DNA of 64,000 nt from Carettochelys insculpta. Its lineage: Eukaryota; Chordata; Testudines; Carettochelyidae. Under the pieces are notes generated by a model. It was given only the letters and a program-made list of their open reading frames with translations, ran no database searches and was not told the DNA's origin. Of the stretch, positions 24,201 to 34,592 are shown piece by piece. Made by a program: the position numbers and the translations under genes. The stretch covers positions 11,828,001 to 11,892,000 of the forward strand of contig NC_134152.1 in NCBI RefSeq assembly GCF_033958435.1, written 5' to 3'. How positions within the stretch are numbered: the first letter of the stretch is position 1; each line of letters opens with the position of its first letter.

Positions 24201-24430
24201 CATCCTGGGACGAGGATGGTGCTACAGGTTCTGCCCCTTCCTTCTGTTGGGCAGACTGCTGGTTCACTGGTACCTCATGGGATGGTACCAGCTCCTTCTC
24301 AGGAAGCTTGCACGTCTTTGGAAGAATAGGCACTGGTACACATGCAGAACATACACACCTCATCTGAAACAGACACAAGCAACCACTGGGAAATGTAGTG
24401 CTTTGTCCTTCCCCATAGCTTCTTAGCCAA
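21240..24430 (-). mobile_element. DIRS copy 5, ancient and fragmentary, split by a CR1
   Basis: Frame-by-frame reading of the minus strand gives decayed but ordered DIRS pieces. RNase H is at 21300-21600 (IHIKELRAVSLACKVFLPHV against ILELRAVFNACRHFRDH in copy 3, then a degraded TSSMF-ISRQGGE). The RT with VVAAYLRHVRVQIYQ is at about 22150, where the catalytic YLDD has become YQCLSD. Gag pieces are at about 23700-23830 (decayed LFGRKVYSSSTLLLRM...LPEDKKP) and at 24170-24230 (PSSSQDEA). A reverse-oriented CR1 separates RT from gag. No terminal repeats were recognised. Confidence 0.65.
22192..23075 (-). mobile_element. CR1 LINE fragment inserted in DIRS copy 5
   Basis: It starts with the CR1 3' end ACAGAATCATAGGATTGG and runs through AACCCCCTGCTATAAGC, TTTTTCCTAATATTCAACC and the end of ORF2 to about 23075. 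Short decayed ORF2 pieces are visible, for example TLERVQQRVTKIIRGLE on the minus strand at about 22570-22640. Confidence 0.85.
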
Positions 24431-24840
24431 AGGCTACTGTGGAGGGAGTAGGGTCTCTATCATTTTAGGTTTTCTCTACATTAGTCAGCTTTTAGCAACA
24501 TTGCTAAAAAGACACCTTTTTGTGGGTTGTTGGAGAATAATTGTTGTAAAAATATCATTTATGCCCCAAAGAAGGAGGATATACTAAAACAATGATTCAG
24601 GAAATTAAAAAAATGGTAAGGTTTTGTTTTAGCTCAAACACTATCTCAATATCTTAGCATTGCATGCTATATATAGCACTTCCATTTTGCTTTCTTCAGA
24701 TATTCATAAGAATAAACATTTGCTAGCAAGAGTTCGTTCTCTTTTAATAAGACATTTATAGACTATCCAAGGAAACATGCAAAAAGAAAATAAAACATGT
24801 AAACAAAAATAATGCATCGAAGTAAAATTTAAATAATTTT
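24431..24840. other. Intron, AT-rich, no feature seen
   Basis: No coding homology or repeat ends were recognised. Confidence 0.6.
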
Positions 24841-24878
24841 TTAATCACCCAAAATACAGGACACTGCTCTGTTTAGTA

Positions 24879-25432
24879 CAGGTTGACCTGACTGATCCTG
24901 AACCAGGGAATTTGCTGGACCAAGGGAGGAAAACGCCAGCCCGAGCTGCCATTGGCTGCAGGGCTTTGCTCTGGCAGCAGGAGAGGGGTGACGCTGACAA
25001 AGCAGGGACCGGGGTGGCTTGGGGGAAGAGGTAGGGCAGCTCTGGAGTCCTGTGGCCGAGAGCCATAAGCATAACCTTGTGGCTGGCAGTGAAGCCCTGC
25101 ATCTGCAGAACTGCACTCCCGGCCCCACTACCAGCAGCAGGGCTACACTGCTGCCTTCCTACCGGCTATGGGGCTGCACTCCTGAACCCTGGCTGTGGGG
25201 CTCCACAGCCACTCTGCCTCTTCCCCCAAACTCCCCTGCTCCCCACTTGTAGTTGAAAGAACGCTGCACACTATTTGTGGTGCTCTTGAAACTTGGGGAG
25301 CAAAGGGGAGGTGTTACGGCGGCCTGGCTTTTCCCAATGAATGTTCCAGCTGCTGACGCCAGACCAGGGACGTTGCCAGACAAAGGAAGTCCGGTTTATA
25401 AAGGTCTAAACCAGGCCACTATTATGCGTGAG
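24879..25432. mobile_element. Candidate TIR element with GC-rich interior
   Basis: The left end TACAGGTTGACCTGACTGAT plus AATTTGCTGGACC resembles, in reverse complement, the right end with GTTGCCAGACAAAGG and CCGGTTTATAAAGGTCTAAACC. The interior is GC-rich and codes for nothing recognisable. The ends are decayed and no target duplication was found. Confidence 0.4.
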
Positions 25433-25917
25433 AAGATATTATCTGTAGCTACCAATAATTTTAGATCACTATATAAACAGAACAAAAAATGAACACGTAA
25501 GCAACCCTGAAAAATGAGCCTAAGTGTAAACCAAAACAGAAACAGGTGATTTTAAACTGTTTTAAAAGGGTCAAGTCATTAGCAGATATGCAGACTTTAT
25601 AAAGGTGTGTTTCCCGATCTGGCCTGATACAATGTGTCCTACCTATACCACAAAACCATTTTGTTTATTAATTTAAAGAAAAAGAAGCCAATAAAAATTG
25701 GGAACCACTCTGAAAACAGCAGAATAATGAGCTAATTGGTCTGTTGTACTCTGAAGTTTTACACAATAGAGGGGATTCTTTTGAAAAGGAGGAAATAAAG
25801 AATGATAGTAGGTACTGGGAGGTATGGGGGGATAACATAGAAGGTATTTAAAACAAACGCTATTTTAAAATACATCATTTTTGCTATTTTAATATGTGAA
25901 TGGAAATTACAATGCTA

Positions 25918-26046
<129 letters not shown>

Positions 26047-26240
26047 TTAATGGTTAAAACTTTACAGCATCTATTGAAGAGAAGTCATGTGCTCCTTAGT
26101 AGTATGTTTTGTCTGAATAAAACAGATTATACATCACAACTGCCTGACACCATATGCTCTTTGCATTCCAATACTTTTATAAACATAGCTGTTCTCTTGT
26201 TAAACTTCCTTGTTATGATTTTCTGAAAGCTCCAAGGGTG

Positions 26241-26441
26241 ACAAGCACTTCGTTAGACTAACAGATATTTTGGAGTATAAGCTTTTGTGGGCAAAGACCC
26301 ACTTATATGACAAAGCGGGTCCTTGCCCACGAAAGCTTAAGCTCCAAAATATCTGCTAGTCTATAAGGTGCCACAGGACTTCTTGCTGTTTTTGAAGATA
26401 CAGACTAACACGGCTACCTCTCTGATACAAGCACTTCATTA
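26241..26441. mobile_element. Short Penelope-derived hairpin element with 15 bp target duplication
   Basis: The element (26256-26426) is flanked by ACAAGCACTTCGTTA and ACAAGCACTTCATTA (one mismatch). Its first 105 bp is an inverted repeat: TAGACTAACAGATATTTTGG at one side, and its complement CCAAAATATCTGCTAGTCTA at the other. Both arms carry a copy of the terminal sequence found at the two ends of the Penelope-like element at 53435-55044. It ends with AGACTAACACGGCTACCTCTC, matching that element's other terminus in reverse complement. Confidence 0.72.
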
Positions 26442-27084
26442 GTTACAAATGTAATCTGTATTTAAACTCAATTTTTAAATTAAATTTACAGTTCAGAGCA
26501 GCCATCTTTGCTTAAAAGTGGCATCCAGTACTAAGCCTCAGGTAAGGCAGTTTTAAAACTTACATAGTAAAGAAGGCTTAAAACTAGGTATTCAGATCTC
26601 TGATGGTGGCAACCATATTGCTTGACAGTGATATTAACAAAAAGACCATCAAGACCACAATAGAAAAGACTGCCATTTTATACTCAAAAATAAAATGAGT
26701 TTATAGTGAGGCCTTGTCTACAACACCAAATTTTGTCACCAAAAACTGCCTTTGGATGACAAAACAGCACGTGCATACACACTGCAATTCAAGTTTTGTC
26801 ACAAATATGATCAATTTCACTGAGAAAATCTTTCACACCTACAAGAGAGGTTTTTCTTTTCCTTCTCTTTAGTGTTGATATCCAATGTAGATATTGAGAG
26901 GCATTTTTTCACTTTTATTGTCCTCAAGGAAGTGTCCCACAATCCCATTGCTACTGCCACTCTGGTCGACAGTTTGGACTACGCTGCCTTGCAGCCAGGT
27001 AAACAGCAATCTGGCTCTTTGCCTTGGCAAGCCCTGGGGATTTTAAATTCCTTTTCATATTTGCTTGTTCAGCATTGAGAGGTC

Positions 27085-28765
27085 TCATAGCATTTTCCCA
27101 AGTGACCATGGCTGGCTATTGCACCAAACAATCTCCCAATTGAACCAACACAGAGCTGCTGAATCTGATCAATAAATCCAGACAGGAGTCTGTTCTGTCC
27201 CTAGCTGCAACTGACCTGTAGGAAATGAGAAACATGGGCAAATTTCTAGAAGACTGCAAAAAGGGCTATGAATAGGACGAGTGTTCCCTCTATTTTTGAC
27301 AATCCATGAGCAGAAAAAATTTTGTTAAGTGTACCAAGGTATGTGCAAATCTGTACCACCAACAGAAACACGTGCTACCCAGTGAGTGTGTATGTGGGCG
27401 GTCTGTTCATCAGCTGGGCAGCACCTGAATCTCTCCCGTGCACCTATCCAAGCACTAAGCCTACAGAACACACAGATCAGGACATGCTGCAGTTCAGAAT
27501 GAAGAAAAAGGAGCTGAGGCAGTGCACTATAATGTGAGGGAGGCAAACAGTGGTTTTTTTGCTGCACCAAAACCTGTCATTTCTACATGGAGCTGGACAC
27601 AGTCCCCAGTGGTGACCCCAGCTCCAACAGCCATGTGGATACTTTGGAGGGCACAGAGGCAGTAGAAAGAGGACCTATGCAGAAGCTGAAGATGAAGTTC
27701 AGCTGGCAAGCAGACAGCAAGTATTCTCCACTTCTGAGGTGCATGGCCAGTCTCAGCAGCTGCTCTCTGGGGAGCAGGAGGTGGGAGAGAGACCAAAGAA
27801 AGTGGTTGTGGTTTGCAGAGTACAGAAATGGGTGTGGAATACAGAAAAGTGACAAGCTGTCTGTGCTTCTGAGAGCTGGACATTACCCTGTCTACCTAAT
27901 TGGTATGGCTAAGCACGGTGTTGATGCACACTGAGAGCTCAACGCAATCCTCAAGAGAGATGTTCTGGAAAGTTTCACAGACGTACTTCTTAACCCTCTG
28001 CCTGCGGGGTCCATGGCCATGCAGCTGTGTTCCTTCCCCAATTGTAGGACACCTTTGCACACCATTCTGCATTCACTTCTGCAGGGATAAAGCAGCACAC
28101 AAATGAGCTGCATAAGGAGCAGGGCAAAAGCCATGAGTATGTAGTAACTGTGCCATGGTTGCCCAGCTTACCATAAGCAGTGAGACGTCTGCTAGAATGA
28201 TATCTGCCTACGGAAAAGTGTTAGATAATTTTAAAATGAGTTCCCTGCAAAGCTGCACCACAAGTCCCATAAAAACTATTTTCTTTTGCCCATATGTACT
28301 CCCCACATCCCCCAATCCCCACGTCACTGTTAATCATTCCCCATGCTTAGGGAGCCTGCAGAGATGTGTGCCTGACAGGGCTGGTAAGAATGTGATTGGT
28401 ATATTGTAAAACGTGTTTGTAAGTTAAATCTGCATTTAGCATTGAAACATATAACTTTGCCCCTTTTGTACATTAACCATTGCAGCAGAGACCTTGAGGT
28501 TCACTGCACCCACTCTAGTAGAACAGCTCTGGCAGATCAGAAAGACACCAAGATGCAGCAAAGATATGTTTAGGAAGGTGCTAAAGCACTCCTTCACAGA
28601 AACAAGGACATAAGAAAAGTGCTGAGAAGTCAAATGGCAGACAGAAAAGAGTCAAGCATTTGCTCGTGGTGCAACTGACCGGATGATAAAAGCCATGAAC
28701 AAGCAGGCAGAGATGCTCAAGTTCTTAATCATGCTGCAGAATGATCAGGTCTGGAGTTGACCTTC
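27085..28765 (+). pseudogene. Harbinger 1 Myb/SANT-like DNA-binding protein remnant
   Basis: Decayed plus-strand coding sequence. Before the MITE it reads ARQISRRLQKGYE-like in pieces with stops. After it, DQDMLQFRMKKKELRQ fits the trihelix part of a Harbinger Myb-like protein (typically QCR-KIK-LRQ). An acidic middle follows (27583-27800). The 3' end at about 28670-28755 reads RMIKAMNKQAEMLKFLIM, which matches the C-terminal coiled segment of these proteins. Such proteins help the transposase enter the nucleus and bind its ends (known of the family). It is non-functional: stops, frameshifts and an insertion. Confidence 0.55.
27280..27473. mobile_element. hAT-like MITE inside Harbinger 1
   Basis: It starts AGTGTTCCCTCTATTTTTGA and ends CCTACAGAACAC. 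AGGAC occurs on both flanks, a possible remnant of the target duplication. It is the uninterrupted sister of the MITE hosting DIRS copy 2 and interrupts the Myb-like frame. Confidence 0.62.
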
Positions 28766-29109
28766 ACTTTAGCACATGCACAGTTTATTGTCAAGTAACT
28801 CCCTTCTACACTTACTCGCTCCTTTTCACTTTCTGGGACTCCTTAGTTTCCCCTTCACTCCAACCCCCACTCACAATTTTGACGATAACTGGACCTACGC
28901 AGTTATGAGGTTTTACCCTTTTCTAGCCCCTCACTTACCAGAAAACATGTCCATTTTGCTATGTTTTGCTGCACTTTATCTTGATCAATAAAGGCAAAGC
29001 TTTATAATGGTAAATCATTTTTGTTTTGTATTCCACAAATATATACAGCAATCACATCAGTCCCAGGTAGGATCTGTTTAGGCATTTTCTAGCATGGATA
29101 CATGTTACA

Positions 29110-30302
29110 TTGGTTACACCAAGGAAGCAACTCCAAAAGAGATTTATGTTAGTGCCTCTCAACATCAAAGTGCTTCCTCAAAGTCTCCCTGATATTAGCA
29201 GCAGCCTTTCGGGTTCCTCTGACTGCCCTAGCATTTGCAAGAACTGTGCCTCATCACTCCACACCCGAGCAAACAATTCATCCTTAAAGTCACACATACT
29301 ACACAAAATGCAACATGCCACCATAACCATGGGAATATTATCCTTAATAAGGTCTGCCACAGACATGCCAACAACCTTCCTTCAGTTTGCCAAAGGCACA
29401 TTCGACTACCATGTAGAACCTGTTTAGCCTGTTGTTAAAGTGCTTCTTATTCTGTCCAGCTGCCCAGTGTAAGATTTCATGAGTCAGGGCTATAAGGAGT
29501 AAGATGGATCACCCAAGATTAATATGGGCATTTCCACATCCCCCACTGTAATATTGTGATGTGGAAAGAATCTCTGCATTTGCATCTTTGTGTTCAGGCC
29601 AATGAGCCTGAAGATGCATGTGTCACGCACCTTTCTAGACAATCCCACATGGATTTCTGTGAAATGCACAAGGTGAGCCCAAGCCCCTGCAACACCACAG
29701 ATAAGCACCCCTTCCTGTCGATGTACTCTGTTGCAAGGTTGCCTGGCACTAAAATCGGAATATGGGCCATCTATTGCTACCCCTCACAGGACAGCCCATC
29801 TGTGCATATCCACCCACTGCTTCATAGTCACAGTTCTGAATAGCAGAATGCACACTTGCTGTAATATGGTAGACTTCCCCACTCCAAACTGATCTGAAAC
29901 TGACTGGTAGCAGTCTGGAGCCACCAGCTTCCAGACAGCAATTATCACATGCTTCTCTACTGAGAGGGCAGCTCTCATTCCGATGTCCTTGTGTTGCAAG
30001 TCAGCATACAGCCCCAGAAGTTTCTTTTATGCATCCTGAAGTTCAGTAGCCCACTGCTCTTTATCCCACACCTGCATGTCGATGTCATCCCACCTAACAG
30101 CGCTGATTTCCTTAGTCCAAAAACAATGGTCTACCCTATGCAGCTGCCCTGTGAATGCTGAAAATATTGTTACTGTCCATATCATGCAGAATGTCAAGCG
30201 CCTGAGAGCCCTTCCTCTGTCAGTAACTTCAATATTAACTGTGTTGCCACTAATGATGTCCTTACAACACTTAACTGCATAGAAGAGAAGTGCAGGATCC
30301 AT
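29110..30302 (-). pseudogene. Harbinger 1 transposase (DDE_Tnp_4 type), decayed
   Basis: Minus-strand pieces are in order. The N-terminus is FWTKEISAVRWDDIDMQVWD near 30100. A helix-turn-helix-like segment follows at 29830-29990 (IAVWKLVAPDCYQSVSDQFG, VGKSTILQQV). A catalytic region at 29490-29700 carries VHFTEIHVGLSRKVRDTCIF and MPILILGDPSYSL. In intact relatives these read FTDINVGWSGKVHDARVF and GDPAYPLL, so one catalytic Asp block is altered (HDA to RDT) and one survives. Several stops and frameshifts are present. It converges on the Myb-like remnant. Confidence 0.72.
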
Positions 30303-30969
30303 CCTTTCTCACTGGAGATGATGGAGTGCACAGCAAAGAATGGCAGTTGGAAAAATGGTGCAAAGGAAGCCTAAAACCATTAGAGAAGTGGCACACAAAG
30401 CAGTGCCTAACAGGAGATGCTTTGCATGGTCCCAAGATGCGCCACGCTCCAGTCCACATTCCCACAACACCTAGTTACATGTGCTGTTACAAGGCACTAT
30501 GGGATATATACCCCCAGTGCACTGCTCACAGTTGTTGACAATGGAACACTCAAAGTAGATACAATCTATCTACAGAGGACACAAGTGTGAACATATTTTG
30601 GTGACTGATTGTGTCAACTGGTGTGTGTCAACTTTAGTTTCATGCACAAAACTTTGCAGTGTATAAAAACCCATATTGAGTGAACGTACAGATGAATGAA
30701 CTGAGCAATGTATGTGGAGAAGCCTAATGACACAAAAATCTCTAGCGGCATTTGAAACGTGGGTATATATCCACTGAGATGCTTCATCAATTAATGTTGG
30801 AAAAGTGCTTTGAGATCCTCCCATGTATGGTACCGTACATAACTAAAAATTTAGATATGTTACTTCAAACTCAGATGAGCGCTCTACATGTTGAGTGTTC
30901 TGTACATCTGTTTACTATGCATTTCTGCTCAAGATGTTATTTTTAATTTTTGTTTTCTAAAGATACTTA

Positions 30970-31059
<90 letters not shown>

Positions 31060-31230
31060 CTATAAAAGAGAAATAAGAATATTAAATTTGTTGCAAAACT
31101 ACCTTTTGAATCCTACAGTATGGAATGTACTGAAATATCCAGCCTGGTTCTTGCTTGGAATCTGCACATTTAAGTAAGAAATCATCTAAACAGTTCTCTT
31201 ACCCATTAAGCAAGAAGTTACTGAAGGATA

Positions 31231-31312
31231 TCAATTAATCTCCACGGCCAGGTCTATGCTAGGGAATAAAGTCAATTAATCTCCACGACCAGGTCTATGC
31301 TAGGGAATAAAG
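31231..31312. repeat. 41 bp tandem duplication at the tip of Harbinger 2
   Basis: TCAATTAATCTCCACGGCCA...GGGAATAAAG occurs at 31231-31271 and again at 31272-31312 with one change (GGCC/GACC). It duplicates part of the flank plus the transposon terminus. Confidence 0.85.
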
Positions 31313-31931
31313 TCAAATTTAAAGGTCTTGGTCAATTTTATAGACGATCACTCTTCATTACAGCGCTCAATAGGCCCATTTTAAGGGGCTCTAAGATCGA
31401 CTTTTGTAATTCCAAATTCACCAAGAGTAACTCGTAGAAGTTGATTTTTCAGTGTCAACTTATGCAAGTGCAGATGGCAACATTATTAAAACTGATTTCA
31501 GTAGCCTCCAAAACTATCCCACAATGCCCTTTAATTGTGTCTTCTCTGGTCATTGCTTCACCTCCGCTGCTCTCCAGGTGAGCAGGAAGCAGTGGTCATA
31601 AGCCCAGGAATTCTGGATCCATTTCCTTTCCTCTCTGGCCAGCATGGCAAGCAGACTTCAGGAGGGCACCTCTGCAGCACATCTAGTACCCGTGAGTTCC
31701 CAGGCTCACAAAAGAGCCCAAGCATGGAGCCATTAGAAAATCCTGGACCTCATCGGAGTGTGTGTATATGTGGGGGGGTGGGGAGGGCTCCTATCTTCAT
31801 TCAGCTCAAAGCCAGCAAAACGAACGCCAGTGTTTACACGAAGATATCACAAGGCACGATTCACAAAGGATACACCAAGGATGCTTAGCAGTGCCCCATT
31901 AAAATCAAGTAGCTGAGGCAAAATTACCAAA

Positions 31932-33539
31932 GTGCAATCTAACGGTCCATCTGGGGCATCTCCCCAGAAATGCAGCTATTGTGATGAGCTTTATGCTGTT
32001 CTGGGGACAAATCCAACCTCTTCCCTCAGAAGACACATGGACTCTTCAGGATGTGTTGTTCAGCAGGATGACGAAGCAGGGTCTGAGTTGGTGGGTGAGG
32101 AAGAGATGGATGACAATGGGATGCAGTCAAATGCAGAAGCTGATTCTGCAAGCCAGGACCTGTCCCTCGACTTGGAGTCCGTCCCCTTATCTCCAGAGGT
32201 GGCTTCGGAGGCAAACTGGGATGCTGGATATGGCACTTTGGTTGAGTATGCTTTTATTCTACTGATAATAATATGGTGAAATCATGGGGGAGGGGAAGGT
32301 CTTTGCCTGTTTCCCTTAGAACATATTGTTAGTATTTCTGGTGATGGAGCGCTGATCCTGTCTGGTCATTTCACTGAAGGTCTTAAAACAGGCACTTCTG
32401 GATTCTCCTTACAAGATTTTTGGGGAGCGCTGACTGGTTCCTGCTTCCATGCCAAGATCCCTTACCATGCGAAGCCACCAGTAAGTAATCTGGAATCATG
32501 GCCTCACAGAGCATTTTTGCAAATTTTCCAGCATTGCACCCGAACAGAAAGCAACCTTTCCTTATCCCTTTTTCTTATTCTGAGAAGGGTGATGTCTCCT
32601 TTGGCAACCTACAACGCATGGGAAGTTTTGTAAGTCACTAATGATTTTTTGCCTGTGACCCACCCAGTGCAGAACAAAATTCACGCAGCCTGACTGGCTT
32701 TTAAATCCTGCTGCAGCAGCCCACAATGCCGCCCCCACCCACACAGTTGGCGTCTGACTAGACATGCAGCAGCCCGCCCCCCTATCCCAGGCTGGTGTGT
32801 GATCAGACCCTGCCCTGTTTCACATACATGCCTGCAGTGATTTTTTAATGATTTTTTAAACCCTGGTGCAGCCTGTTTAAAATCTGACCACTGTTTTAAG
32901 AAGCCACACAGAAGACCTTCCTCCCCCCTGGGCTGGAAAGCATTTGGACCCCGCCCTGTCTCACATGTATGCCTGCAGTGACTTTCAATGATTTTTTTTA
33001 AATCCTGGCGCAGCCTTCTTTAAAATCCCCACCAGTCAATGGAATGTCCCACGCAAATGGCGGAAGGCAAGTGCCCACATTATTTTTTGTGTTCAAAGTA
33101 AATTTCAGCTGCAGAAAATCTTAAACCGTCCTGCTTGCCTTCATTCATTCTCCACGCTTAAGAGTCCACAGAGTTAGTTGCAATATGTTCTTCCATAGAG
33201 ACAGAACCATTCATTCTGTCAGCATGCTCATTGTTCTGAATAAAGATAAAAATGTTGCTCTTGACAATGCTCTTACTATTTCAACATGTTGTTATTTAGG
33301 CAGGAAATGACCTTGCAAACAGGTGTCAGAGGAGTAGAGGCCCCATTTACCCTAAAATGAGATTGCCCCAAAGATGGAGGAAAAGGAAGTCGTGTCAAGA
33401 GATGATGGCAGATTATTTTGAAGTGGCAGGAAAGGAAAAAGAGAAATGGCGAACCACAGTGGACAATCAGACTAAAATGCATGCTTCAGTTCTATCAATA
33501 ATGAATAGGCAGATGGAGATCATGGAAGCAATGTTTTAA
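31932..33539 (+). pseudogene. Harbinger 2 Myb/SANT-like protein remnant
   Basis: The first block (31932-32279) reads CSYCDELYAVLGTNPTSS, matching the FYEELHAVLG segment just after the trihelix domain of Harbinger Myb-like proteins. An acidic region with DLSLDLESVPLSPE follows. A non-coding gap of about 1 kb separates it from a C-terminal block at 33358-33539 (KRKSCQEMMADYFEVAGKEK, TKMHASVLSIMNRQMEIMEA), typical of the coiled C-terminus. The gap could be an intron or decay. The N-terminal DNA-binding domain is not recognisable, so no functional protein is expected. Confidence 0.6.
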
Positions 33540-33544
33540 AAAAA

Positions 33545-34140
33545 ATAATTAAAAAAAGAAAAACCACTCAGAACTCTACACCCCCTGTCCAACACATGCC
33601 CCAGGACATGCCACCTTATCCATGTTCATTCCCCTCGTCTGGTTAGGACTCTGTATCCCCCTGCCAATCCAGGCACCCCTATTACATGCCACCATTTCTA
33701 CATTAATTCTCCTCCCATAGTCAGGGCTTTGTATTCCCTGGCCACTCCAGGCCCCCTGATTTCAGCCCTCCCTCCACAAAAATGAGTCTCCTACCCTGCT
33801 TGGGGCGCTGCACCTCCTATCCAAATTTATACCCCCACCTTGAATACCCCCTCCCTTCATCAGGGCCCCAGAACAAGTGGGGGGAAGGGTCACAGATCCC
33901 TACACTCTACTCCTAGGGAATCACCCACCAGCAGAAGGCCAACATTCCAGCAACCATGAGTTTACACCTCCTAAATAACAACACTGTAGGTTGGAAAAAA
34001 ATTTGTTTTTTAATTAACATGCTTTGGGGTCCGTGCTGTGGGGCTGGGTGCCATGGTGAGGGCTGCCATGTGGTTGGAGATGATTCCATAAAGGGCAAGG
34101 AAACAGCCTGGATGCGTGGGGCGGGGGGCGGGCACGCTAG
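33545..34140. other. Non-coding middle of Harbinger 2
   Basis: C-rich 3' region between the convergent Myb-like and transposase remnants. No separate feature was seen. Confidence 0.5.
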
Positions 34141-34234
34141 TTAATGACCTTCACGCTCATTCATAAACTTGGTTTTCAAGGCATCCCTGATTTAGAAAGG
34201 TTACTCACTGTAGTAACGGTGGTTCTTCGAGATG

Positions 34235-34433
34235 TGTCCCCGTGGGTGCTCCACATTAGGTGTGGGGCTCGCCCGGCGCCGCAGATCGGATCTTCCAAGC
34301 AGTTTCTGCCGGACCGCGCATGCGCCAGTGAGCGCCACTCCCTTGCGCGCTCCTGGCCACGTGCGCGCCACTCCCTTGCGTGCTCCTGGCCACGTGCGCG
34401 ATCCGGTCCCCGCCAGTTCCTCGACCAACCGCC
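34235..34433 (-). repeat. DIRS copy 3 left inverted terminal repeat with 33 bp tandem duplication
   Basis: Complement of 40120-40282. A 33 bp unit (GCGCCACTCCCTTGCG...CCACGTGC) is present twice in tandem, at 34332-34364 and 34365-34397, with one substitution. This doubles the CACGTG site. CCGCGCATGCGCCAG precedes it. Confidence 0.88.
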
Positions 34434-34490
34434 TCGGATGCTCCTGAAAAATACTAAACAGAGATCCGAAGCGGGGAGGATAGGGGGGTA

Positions 34491-34592
34491 GTGGAGCACC
34501 CACGGGGACACATCTCGAAGAACCACTGTTACTACGGTGAGTAAACTTTCTTTCTTCTTCGAGTGTCCCCGTGGGTGCTCCACATTAGGTGA
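34491..34592. repeat. DIRS copy 3 internal complementary region (ICR)
   Basis: 34491-34548 is the reverse complement of the left outer edge (34200-34258). 34553-34592 is the reverse complement of the right outer edge. On the minus strand the junction reads CGAAGAAGAAAGAAAGTTTACTCAC, that is right edge, spacer, then left edge. Confidence 0.87.

Larger units (their letters stand above)
26706..30672. mobile_element. Harbinger DNA transposon 1, degraded
   Basis: The left terminus is GAGGCCTTGTCTACAACACC with ATTTTGTCACCAAAAAC. The right terminus near 30640-30672 reads CACAAAACTTTGCAGTGTA, its imperfect complement. Between them is a decayed Myb/SANT-like gene on the plus strand and a decayed DDE transposase on the minus strand, converging as in animal Harbingers. 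A hAT-like MITE is inserted in the Myb-like gene. Confidence 0.75.

Noticed and set aside
32342..33270. Possible second host gene in the 31-33 kb region
   Set aside because: Coding pieces on both sides fit a Harbinger Myb-like gene, and Harbinger termini enclose them. The segment between has no conserved frame.
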